Assembly: GCA_031278025.1 (NCBI GenBank)
Contig: JAITLF010000371.1
Coordinates: 1-16,701, forward strand
Direction: 5' to 3'
DNA from: Treponema sp.
GTDB taxonomy: Bacteria > Spirochaetota > Spirochaetia > Treponematales > Breznakiellaceae
DNA length: 16,701 nucleotides
In this document: piece by piece, positions 1 to 4,824 of the stretch
Numbering within the stretch: the stretch's first letter is position 1
Layout of the letters: the number at the start of each line of letters is the position of its first letter
The notes under the pieces: generated by a model
What the model was told of the DNA's origin: nothing
Seen by the model: only the letters and a program-made list of their open reading frames with translations
The model's database searches: none
Position numbers and translations under genes: made by a program

Positions 1-185
1 GGACTGACCATTCCCAGGGTCTTGATGGGACTCTGCTGGGACTTGAGCCACGCTTCATAATCCAACCGGATAAAAAGCTGAACCGCGTCATAGTTCCATG
101 AAAGCCAGAGATTACGGGCAATCTCTTCCAGCGGCTTTAAGGGGACGGGAAGCTTCGGTTTTACCGTGTATGTGGAGATATTCAT
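1..185 (-). CDS. glgP: Alpha-glucan (glycogen/maltodextrin) phosphorylase, N-terminal fragment
   Basis: Partial gene: it starts with ATG at 185 and runs off the left edge, so only 61 residues are visible. They begin MNISTYTVKPKLPVPLKPLE and continue through EEIARNLWLSWNYDAVQLF. The NLWxSWNxDAxxLFxRLD pattern is typical of the N-terminal domain of the GT35 alpha-glucan phosphorylases of the Thermotoga/archaeal type. Such enzymes release glucose-1-phosphate from glycogen or maltodextrins in the cytoplasm, using pyridoxal phosphate; the catalytic part lies outside the window. The start is supported by the family pattern, which begins within a few residues of this Met. No Shine-Dalgarno is present: a consensus promoter sits directly against the ATG (see 192-220). 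The identification is by motif only. Confidence 0.8.
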   Translation of the reverse strand, partial: MNISTYTVKPKLPVPLKPLEEIARNLWLSWNYDAVQLFIRLDYEAWLKSQQSPIKTLGMVS

Positions 186-191
186 GCTTAG

Positions 192-220
192 ATCTTATGC
201 CTGCCGGTGATTTGTGTCAA
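192..220 (-). promoter_or_regulatory. Consensus promoter directly abutting glgP start (leaderless candidate)
   Basis: On the minus strand TTGACA (215-220), a 17-base spacer and TAAGAT (192-197) form a near-perfect sigma-70-type promoter. Only six bases (186-191) separate the -10 hexamer from the ATG at 185, so transcription should start at or next to the A of the ATG, leaving no room for a ribosome binding site. Seen directly; leaderless expression is inference. Confidence 0.7.
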
Positions 221-332
221 CGCTTTACCCAAATTCTTAAAAACCATGAAAAAGGAGAGGGAAACCCGCCCAAAACCAGGACAGTTTCAGGAAAACTCCG
301 GGATTTGCCGCTTAAAAAGCTTATAAAAAGGC

Positions 333-806
333 TCAATGAAGACCGAAACGCCGGGCAAGTTCCTCAAGATGGCTGCCGATAAAGAGGGCCCCGTAACAGC
401 TTAAGACCGCCCCGATGGTTATTCCCATGGGCAGCAGAAAAGAATTGCCTTCAAAATTAACGGTTTTGATAAAATCCGCCCCGAAAAAAACGGAAGCCAG
501 GGAAACCAGAAGGACAATCCCGGTAACAACCCAGCCGGAGAAGGTTATTCCCATCTCAATTTCCCGCGTGGGCGGAAGGGCGGGATCTTCATTCCGGATT
601 TGGCGCATTACCGATTCCTCGAAACTCGGCGCGGAGGGAAAGAAATCGTTCCGCAGAATATCCCGGGAAAGTTCGAAGCGTTCGATTTCCTGGGCGCACT
701 GGGGGCAGAAAAAGCCGTGCAGCCTGAGCCGCAGCCTGAGATTAAGGGGGATCCTTTCGTCCCCCGCATATTCGTATAACTCATCCAACAATCCGTTACA
801 GCTCAA
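333..806 (-). CDS. Anti-sigma factor, zinc-finger-like N-terminus and two membrane segments
   Basis: A 157-residue protein with a cysteine-containing N-terminal domain, H30-x3-C34-x2-C37, the hallmark of zinc-binding anti-sigma (ZAS) domains that hold ECF sigma factors inactive. A linker of about 50 residues leads to two hydrophobic segments near 88-110 and 123-145, so it should be an inner-membrane protein with the ZAS domain in the cytoplasm. The start is TTG at 806, overlapping the TGA of the sigma gene by four bases; an AGGGGG ribosome site lies six bases upstream. The overlap implies translational coupling and roughly equal amounts of sigma and anti-sigma. The sensed signal cannot be told from the sequence. 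Confidence in the role rests on motif plus position. Confidence 0.8.
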   Translation of the reverse strand: MSCNGLLDELYEYAGDERIPLNLRLRLRLHGFFCPQCAQEIERFELSRDILRNDFFPSAPSFEESVMRQIRNEDPALPPTREIEMGITFSGWVVTGIVLLVSLASVFFGADFIKTVNFEGNSFLLPMGITIGAVLSCYGALFIGSHLEELARRFGLH

Positions 807-1360
807 TCAATGCCCCCTGCGGCAATCTCTCTAAGCTTCTCCCGTAAAAGCTTCTTCGCCCGGAATACATGGGATTTAACCGTATTCACCGGAATCCCCG
901 TAATCCCCTCTATCTCCTGGTAGGTGCGGCTGTAGAAGAAAAAGAGATCCACGCATACCCGGTAACGTTCGGGCAGTTCTTCCACGGCGCCAAGCACCGC
1001 TTTCCGGGAAATGTCCCGTACCAGTTTCCGCTCCGGGGTCTCCCCGTCGCTTAAGCCCTCTTCCTCCGCGAGGCTCCGGTATTCTTTCCGCCTGCTTACC
1101 CCGTTCACCGCCGTGTTGTAGGCGATTTTGTAAAGCCAGGTGGAAAAACGGGATCGTCCCTCAAAACGGGAAAGCCCCCGGTATACCTTGAGGAACACAT
1201 CCTGGGTAAAATCGGACGCGTCCTCGGAATTACGGAAAAAACTTAGGCCCATTCCGTACACCGCCTGTTCGTGCTTCTTTACCAGAAACCGGAACAACTC
1301 TTTCTGTCCGGAATTAATCTGGCTGACAATCAGCAGATCATCAGCGTCATCCTGCGTCAT
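803..1360 (-). CDS. ECF-family RNA polymerase sigma factor
   Basis: A 185-residue protein of ECF size. The region-2 core is seen at about residues 46-86 (DASDFTQDVFLKVYRGLSRF, then the FSTWLYKIAYN motif for -10 recognition). Region 4 follows at about 129-176, with the helix-turn-helix TYQEIEGITGIPVNTVKSHV that contacts -35 elements. Region 3 is absent, as is normal for ECF factors. It directs RNA polymerase to a small regulon and is presumably held by the anti-sigma factor encoded just downstream. ATG at 1358-1360 overlaps the stop of the upstream membrane gene by four bases (ATGA). The three overlapping genes form one operon. I cannot assign an ECF subgroup or target promoters. Confidence 0.92.
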   Translation of the reverse strand: MTQDDADDLLIVSQINSGQKELFRFLVKKHEQAVYGMGLSFFRNSEDASDFTQDVFLKVYRGLSRFEGRSRFSTWLYKIAYNTAVNGVSRRKEYRSLAEEEGLSDGETPERKLVRDISRKAVLGAVEELPERYRVCVDLFFFYSRTYQEIEGITGIPVNTVKSHVFRAKKLLREKLREIAAGGID

Positions 1361-1695
1361 TGAGCCTTTTCGCCGCGCGTAATTCCGTAGTAGATCAATA
1401 GGCCAATCCCCATGGACAGGGGAATAATTCCCCCCAAAAGACCGTAACCGGCCTTCCGGGTAACTACCAAAAACACCGTCAAGGCCAAGCCGACGCTGGC
1501 CAGGAGAAGGCCGGTAAGCAGGCTGAAGGAAAGCAGATCGAATTTGACGGGCCGGTACTGCCCGGCTTTGATAAGCAGGGATTTACGGCGGTGATCCCAG
1601 AGGAGGTAGAAAAATATCACCGCCGATCCCATGACAATCCCCACGATGGGGATGATCGCTATAATTACCCTGGCGGCCTGGGACGCTGACTCCAT
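1357..1695 (-). CDS. Small three-helix membrane protein (DUF6249-like), first gene of ECF operon
   Basis: A 112-residue protein with three strongly hydrophobic segments, near 9-32, 54-78 and 86-105. A short basic loop follows the first (WDHRRKSLLIKAGQ). The helix plus charged-loop plus two-helix layout resembles the DUF6249 family often encoded beside ECF sigma/anti-sigma pairs; the family name is a tentative recollection. The ATG at 1693-1695 has a good AAGGAG ribosome site nine bases upstream. The gene overlaps the sigma gene by four bases. It may be a membrane partner or signal input for the sigma/anti-sigma pair; this is inferred from position only. Confidence 0.72.
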   Translation of the reverse strand: MESASQAARVIIAIIPIVGIVMGSAVIFFYLLWDHRRKSLLIKAGQYRPVKFDLLSFSLLTGLLLASVGLALTVFLVVTRKAGYGLLGGIIPLSMGIGLLIYYGITRGEKAQ

Positions 1696-2018
1696 ACCAG
1701 CTTACTCCTTAAAAAACAGCCTTTCCTGACCCTGTCGATATTTTTAGACAAAAACTCGTACTCTGTCATAATAGCGGTTTCCGTCTGTTTCGTCCAGCGG
1801 CCCGGGACTTACGTTTGCAAGCAGTTTTCAACCTTATATTAGACCCCCCGGAATACTTTTTGTTGCAATGAACAGAATTCAATACAGGCCCTATCTTTAT
1901 GGAAATTCCGGCTTGAACCGCTTCTTCGGGAATACCTTCGCGGGATGCCCGATGCCAAAGAGCATCTCGTCAAACTTCATACAGCTTTCAACCCTAATTA
2001 CACTGGTGATCTCGAAGA
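1696..2018. other. Intergenic region upstream of ECF operon, with a possible gene-tail remnant
   Basis: There is no intact gene. The right-hand part carries a minus-strand open stretch ending at 1897 whose last 27 codons (from ATG 1980) read MKFDEMLFGIGHPAKVFPKK and a few more residues. Its frame stays open upstream across the start of the plus-strand restriction remnant, so it may be the tail of a decayed gene, or chance. I saw no convincing promoter for the ECF operon here; an ECF-type GGAAAC motif lies near 1777, but no matching -10 element is correctly spaced. Confidence 0.35.
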
Positions 2019-2333
2019 ATGAGAACCACCGATAATAATGGCGGCAAATTGTTAGCCGAGATCGGTGGTGCTAATAGCCCCGATCTGTCCGCAATCGCCG
2101 GCAAAAGTCTGTCTGATTTGCGGAAAGAAAATCCAGATTTGCTTATATTTCCGCAAGAACTAGGGATGTATAACGATGATATAGGAAAATCACGTATTTG
2201 TTCTTTGAATGACGGCAAACTGACAACTTATAACCTTATGGGGTTTGTCGGAAGAAATGATATGCAACTTACTATTTCTTCCCGCTTCACACAGAACGGC
2301 TTAAACAATAATTGTGACTATTTTCTACACTAG
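2019..2333 (+). pseudogene. N-terminal remnant of a LlaJI/McrC-like restriction component
   Basis: This 104-residue reading frame resembles only the N-terminus of LlaJI-type restriction endonuclease/McrC-like proteins. Visible hallmarks are a leading RTTDNNGG segment, DLLIFPQELG, and the TYNLMGFVGRNDMQLTISSR block followed by DYFLH. In relatives as I recall them, DYFLH is followed by YMLQKV and several hundred more residues; here a TAG follows DYFLH at once and the rest is missing. No partner GTPase gene is visible. Such proteins cut methylated or specific DNA in defence against phages; this remnant cannot be active. No clear ribosome site is seen. Assignment is from recalled family patterns, not from a search. 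Confidence 0.55.
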
Positions 2334-2405
2334 ACTTGTTCGACAACCCGGTTGGTTGTTTCACAAGTCTTGCAAAATGCTCCGTATTTTGTGGTTTATA
2401 GCGGA

Positions 2406-2437
2406 AGTTGTTCTGAAACTGAAGTTTCCGAACAACT
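2406..2437. repeat. Hairpin with TTGTTCTNAAACT core, copy 1
   Basis: The left arm AGTTGTTCTGAAACT and right arm AGTTTCCGAACAACT form a long stem with one mismatch around a GA turn. It shares the TTGTTCT-N-AAACT half and the overall design with a second hairpin at 8944-8981, which suggests a dispersed intergenic repeat family of this genome. Confidence 0.6.
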
Positions 2438-2482
2438 CTAATTAGTGTCTGCCCGCAAAGTCGGTTACTTTGCGGACAGACC

Positions 2483-2523
2483 TCGCGTTTTCGCAGCCTT
2501 TAGGCTGCGAAAACGCGATTTTT
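2483..2523 (+). terminator. Strong rho-independent terminator
   Basis: A perfect 16-bp stem (2483-2498 with 2503-2518), a four-base TTTA loop and a run of five T (2519-2523) give a textbook plus-strand intrinsic terminator. It would end transcripts entering from the restriction remnant and shield the cassette region. Confidence 0.8.
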
Positions 2524-2762
2524 AAGGAAGTCGCGGACCTACAATCCGAATCCATAATGTGTCTACATTATGGACCGTACCCGATCATATAGTAAAAACG
2601 ACAAAGGTAAGATAATCAACGCAAGCTTGAAATTTATCCGTCATCCATATTATACTGATTATCATCCGTTACATCGACTCTGTACAAACCCATGACGGTC
2701 TTTCTCGTGGGTCTAAGAAGGATTTTATGTATTGCATAAATCCTAATTGGTATTTGTCTTTA

Positions 2763-3068
2763 TCAATGGGCTTTGCGTAACAGTCCTGTTATGCGACGTT
2801 GGACCTTTACATTTAATCTTTCGCGTATTGATTTTATTGATTCTTTCATGGGTTTTATTTTTCCATCTTTTGCTTGTTCCAACCCTTCATTTATAAGGGA
2901 ATACAATTCAAGTTTTCCTGCCAATAATTCATACGCTTCTATACTCATGACAGCAAGATCTCCGGTTCCATTTTTTGTAATAAATACCGGTTCTGAATAT
3001 TCGTGGCACAATTCAGAAATTTCATTATAGTTATTTCGCAAATCGGCGCTTGGTCTAATTGTAGGCAT
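2763..3068 (-). CDS. Phd/YefM-type antitoxin, orphan, in integron cassette 1
   Basis: A 101-residue protein starting MPTIRPSADLRNNYNEISEL, with the EPVFITKNGTGDLAVMSIEA segment that is diagnostic of Phd/YefM antitoxins, small DNA-binding proteins that neutralise a RelE/YoeB-, ParE- or Doc-type toxin and repress their own promoter. The ATG at 3066-3068 has a GGAGG ribosome site four bases upstream. No toxin gene follows; downstream lies the cassette border. The last 15 or so residues (from VKVQRRITG) are read through the recombination site at 2788/2789 into the neighbouring DNA, where the stop is found. The true antitoxin fold probably ends near residue 86. It may act as an anti-addiction gene or serve a toxin elsewhere; that is inference. 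Confidence 0.85.
   Translation of the reverse strand: MPTIRPSADLRNNYNEISELCHEYSEPVFITKNGTGDLAVMSIEAYELLAGKLELYSLINEGLEQAKDGKIKPMKESIKSIRERLNVKVQRRITGLLRKAH
2775..2794 (+). repeat. Remnant of an attC recombination site; left end of cassette 1
   Basis: GCGTAACAGTCCTGTTATGC is followed by GACG. It matches the 3' end (L'-R' part) of the full attC site at 3167-3340, which reads GCGTATACAGGACTGTTATG then CGACG. The R' box GTTATGC (2788-2794) would be cut between G2788 and T2789, defining the left border of cassette 1. The left half of this attC is missing, so it is a truncated site or a collapsed one. Confidence 0.6.
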
Positions 3069-3096
3069 AATTCCTCCAAAAAATGTATATATAAAT

Positions 3097-3125
3097 ATTA
3101 TATCGTTATTCCGATATAATGTCGA
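3097..3125 (-). promoter_or_regulatory. Antitoxin promoter overlapped by a palindromic operator
   Basis: Minus-strand TCGACA (3120-3125), a 17-base spacer and perfect TATAAT (3097-3102). A perfect inverted repeat with arms ATTATATCG and CGATATAAT (3097-3105 and 3112-3120) and a six-base spacer covers the whole interval from the -10 to the -35. This is the expected layout for an antitoxin repressing its own gene. The promoter is seen directly; binding by this antitoxin is inferred. Confidence 0.75.
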
Positions 3126-3166
3126 TAGTTTTTTGATATATTTCTGAAATATTCTTGCCCAATGTC

Positions 3167-3340
3167 GTATAACGTTCCGGCTCTATATGACGTTTTTACG
3201 GCTGCGATAAAGAAACCCGTAGAGTTTCATGCCGCCCAAATGTGCCGGAACAATGCCGTGGGAATGGAGCGCAGCGAAATGACCCAGCCATTGCGGAGGC
3301 TGAACCGCCCGGCGGCGAAGCGTATACAGGACTGTTATGC
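3167..3340 (+). repeat. Integron attC site 1 (174 bp)
   Basis: The R'' box GTATAAC (3167-3173) is followed by GTTCCGGCT, a long variable terminal structure, then GCGTATACAGGACT and the R' box GTTATGC (3334-3340). The outer boxes pair, as in attC sites recombined by IntI on the folded bottom strand between G and TT. About 60 bases inside (from GTGCCGGAACAATG to GCCATTGCGGAGGC) are nearly identical to attC site 2, with scattered single-base differences. The site closes cassette 1 (2789-3334). No intI gene is in the window. Confidence 0.75.
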
Positions 3341-3364
3341 GACGTATTTTTGCCTTTATTTATT

Positions 3365-3742
3365 TTAATCCACCATTAAGTTTCTTATTTCATCTTCCTT
3401 TATTGTTATATTTGCATAAGAATTTAAGACTGCATACAACATCCTGGGATTCGTTCCATCTTGTATTCTAAGAACTGCTTCTTTTTGAATATTTTTTAAT
3501 ATAATAATATTTTCATCTTTTTCCTGTTTTATAATATTTGAAAGTATTTTCTCAATTAGTTCCGCGTCTGTTCCGTCAACAACAAAACGCAACCCATATT
3601 CAAATATATCCCTTTCATCGATCTTTGCCTGATCCGATTCCTCTTCCAATGCCAATAAACCCTCTCTTCTGGCTTTCTCAGCATATTTAAGAGCACGCCC
3701 TACAATTTCAGTATATCTATTCACAAATTCATTGCGAGTCAT
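3365..3742 (-). CDS. MotA-like protein lacking membrane segments (cassette 2)
   Basis: This 125-residue protein matches only the cytoplasmic parts of the flagellar stator protein MotA. Residues 20-33 (YAEKARREGLLALE) correspond to the loop that touches the rotor: R25 and E33 have the spacing of E. coli MotA R90 and E98. Residues 52-70 (RFVVDGTDAELIEKILSNI) match the VDGTDPE segment before transmembrane helix 3. Residues 86-109 (IQKEAVLRIQDGTNPRMLYA and on) match the MotA tail after helix 4 (IQ-G-NPR). The intervening helices 3-4, and helices 1-2, are absent, so it should be soluble. ATG 3742 has AGGAG ten bases upstream. It is the second gene after the FliG-like gene, 15 bases apart. It could bind the rotor or the FliG-like partner; function unknown. 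Family assignment is from recalled motifs. Confidence 0.7.
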   Translation of the reverse strand: MTRNEFVNRYTEIVGRALKYAEKARREGLLALEEESDQAKIDERDIFEYGLRFVVDGTDAELIEKILSNIIKQEKDENIIILKNIQKEAVLRIQDGTNPRMLYAVLNSYANITIKEDEIRNLMVD

Positions 3743-3757
3743 TCTGTGATTTCTCCT

Positions 3758-4282
3758 TTATAATAAATACGAAACAATAATTTCCCCCGATTGTTCCAAA
3801 TGGCGAATGATATTTAGAATTTTTTCTTGCTTTTCTTTAACATCTTTTATTCTAATTGGAACCATAAGTTCCATATCTTCTTTCAACATTTGAGCAGCTC
3901 TTTTTGACATATTAGTAAATACTTTTTCTCTTACTATTTCATCCTGATCTTTTAAACATATGGCAAGTTCATGGGGATCTATTACTCTTAATACTTTCTG
4001 AATAGCCCTATTATCCAATTTCATAATTACATTTGAAAATTTTAATGGGAGAAATACATCCAGTGAATATTGTGTATTTTCAGAAAGTATTTTAGCAAAA
4101 ATCCAAGAATCATCTTTTAATTCAAGTGAATTGATAGTATCACAATATGTCTCTGCATCTGAACTCTGCTTATTATAGTTATAGTACCGATCTTCAGAAA
4201 TTTCAAATGAACTAATCGCAATTTTATCAAGAGTTTTATTATGACCATAAGCGGTAACAACTACAGTTTTTCTATTGCCCAT
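3758..4282 (-). CDS. FliG C-terminal-domain-like protein (cassette 2)
   Basis: A 174-residue protein. Residues 85-170 match the C-terminal torque domain of the rotor protein FliG: KLDNRAIQKVLRVIDPHELA (88-107), then EKVFTNMSKRAAQMLKED (119-136), VPIRIKDVKEKQEKILNIIR (141-160) and SGEIIV. D90, N91 and R99 align with E. coli FliG D288, D289 and R297 of the torque helix; the D-N pair also occurs in other genuine FliG proteins. Residues 1-84 match nothing I recognise, and the FliF-binding and most of the middle domain of FliG (about 335-345 residues in full) are missing. The start is ATG 4282 with GGAGG five bases upstream; a longer frame from TTG 4330 is rejected because it runs through the promoter. 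First gene of a two-gene operon with the MotA-like gene. Function unknown; a motor regulator or decoy is inference. Confidence 0.75.
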   Translation of the reverse strand: MGNRKTVVVTAYGHNKTLDKIAISSFEISEDRYYNYNKQSSDAETYCDTINSLELKDDSWIFAKILSENTQYSLDVFLPLKFSNVIMKLDNRAIQKVLRVIDPHELAICLKDQDEIVREKVFTNMSKRAAQMLKEDMELMVPIRIKDVKEKQEKILNIIRHLEQSGEIIVSYLL

Positions 4283-4300
4283 ATAATCCTCCAATACACT

Positions 4301-4330
4301 ATTATAATTTATCCACCATGATTTTGTCAA
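4301..4330 (-). promoter_or_regulatory. Consensus promoter of the FliG-like/MotA-like cassette operon
   Basis: Minus-strand TTGACA (4325-4330), an 18-base spacer and TATAAT (4301-4306), both hexamers perfect. The GGAGG ribosome site lies about eight bases downstream of the -10, so the leader is very short. The promoter lies inside the cassette, so expression does not depend on an integron Pc promoter, in keeping with genes that face against the attC orientation. Confidence 0.85.
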
Positions 4331-4373
4331 TACCTTTTTTATAAATTATCCACAGAATTTTCAAAAATATGGC

Positions 4374-4553
4374 GCATAACGTTCCGGCTGTATGCGACGG
4401 TTTGTCGGCCCGGATAAGGGCTTTGCGCAGCAAAGACCAGGGCCGACAAACTGTGCCGGAGCAATGGCGTGGGAATGGAGCGTAGCGGAGTGACCTAGCC
4501 ATTGCGGAGGCCGAGGGGCCGTAGGCCCCGAAGCGCATACAGTCCCGTTATGT
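4374..4553 (+). repeat. Integron attC site 2 (180 bp)
   Basis: R'' box GCATAAC (4374-4380), then GTTCCGG and CTGTATGCG (the L'' arm). At the other end come CGCATACAG (L', 4534-4542), TCCC and R' box GTTATGT (4547-4553). The L''/L' and R''/R' arms are complementary. The internal variable structure contains its own perfect hairpin (GTTTGTCGGCCC with GGGCCGACAAAC) and a GGGGCC/GGCCCC hairpin at 4515-4528. Cassette 2 therefore spans 3335-4547. Confidence 0.8.
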
Positions 4554-4616
4554 GCAGTAACCCCCTTTTACAATTTATCCGCCATTGCTATTGCCATATT
4601 AATCTCTTGGGTTTTA

Positions 4617-4637
4617 CCGCAGGGCTCTGCCCTGCGG
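4617..4637 (+). terminator. Hairpin terminator candidate, possibly bidirectional
   Basis: CCGCAGGGC and GCCCTGCGG form a perfect 9-bp stem with a three-base loop. It is followed by T-rich TTATTTATT on the plus strand and lies directly after the stop codon of the minus-strand small-peptide gene, so it could end transcripts from either side. Confidence 0.55.
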
Positions 4638-4745
4638 TTATTTATTGGCATCTTTGCCATATGGATACAATACGAAAGCTATTATAAAGATAGCAAAAGC
4701 TAAGGTTACTACATACGCTAAAAACGGTACAAATTTTTTATTAAT
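4638..4745 (-). CDS. 35-residue single-helix membrane peptide without a standard start codon
   Basis: The frame reads INKKFVPFLAYVVTLAFAIF through a hydrophobic helix and ends LYPYGKDANK-stop: a short basic N-terminus, about 20 hydrophobic residues and a polar tail. Upstream are a perfect AGGAGG and a perfect consensus promoter (4768-4796), so the locus looks strongly expressed. No ATG, GTG or TTG occurs in frame at a usable position; the first candidate is ATT at 4743-4745, which is too close to the AGGAGG. The sequence next to it (AATAAAAAATTT) looks like ATGAAAAAATTT that lost a base, so the start may be decayed. It could be a small membrane toxin or stress peptide; no family recognised. 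Confidence 0.4.
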   Translation of the reverse strand: MNKKFVPFLAYVVTLAFAIFIIAFVLYPYGKDANK

Positions 4746-4767
4746 TCCTCCTATATACTGTTTTAGA

Positions 4768-4796
4768 ATTATACACTCTCATAAACATCCTGTCAA
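4768..4796 (-). promoter_or_regulatory. Perfect consensus promoter for the small membrane peptide
   Basis: Minus-strand TTGACA (4791-4796), a 17-base spacer and TATAAT (4768-4773): both hexamers and the spacing match the sigma-70 consensus exactly. AGGAGG follows within about 20 bases. Confidence 0.85.
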
Positions 4797-4824
4797 GTGT
4801 AATTTTTACAAAAAATTCAGGGGG

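Larger units (their letters stand above)
2332..2744. repeat. Run of seven consecutive stem-loops
   Basis: Seven inverted repeats of unrelated sequence lie in about 410 bases: 2332-2370 (AGACTTGT/ACAAGTCT plus inner ACAACC/GGTTGT), 2406-2437 (AGTTGTTC/GAACAACT plus inner GAAACT/AGTTTC), 2447-2481 (15-bp arms with one mismatch), 2483-2518 (perfect 16-bp arms), 2551-2574 (perfect 10-bp arms), 2688-2712 (ACCCATGA/TCGTGGGT) and 2719-2744 (AGGATTT-ATG/CATAAATCCT). The first four are almost end to end and begin at the stop codon of the restriction remnant. No convincing gene lies in the stretch. It could be a structured RNA, stacked terminators, or debris of mobile elements. Confidence 0.7.

Noticed and set aside
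98..382. Plus-strand 94-codon frame
   Set aside because: It overlaps the glgP start and promoter and the anti-sigma 3' end on the opposite strand; no family features.
2570..2695. 41-codon plus-strand ORF inside the hairpin cluster
   Set aside because: Its ATG lies in the arm of a perfect stem-loop and its stop in another; no ribosome site. Coding cannot be excluded, but evidence is lacking.
4283..4330. Upstream TTG start for the FliG-like gene
   Set aside because: It would begin inside the -35 hexamer of the gene's own promoter; ATG 4282 has an ideal ribosome site.
3335..4547. Zorya-type defence operon
   Set aside because: Zorya ZorA/ZorB keep membrane stator helices and come with effector genes; neither is present here, so only a loose analogy is kept.
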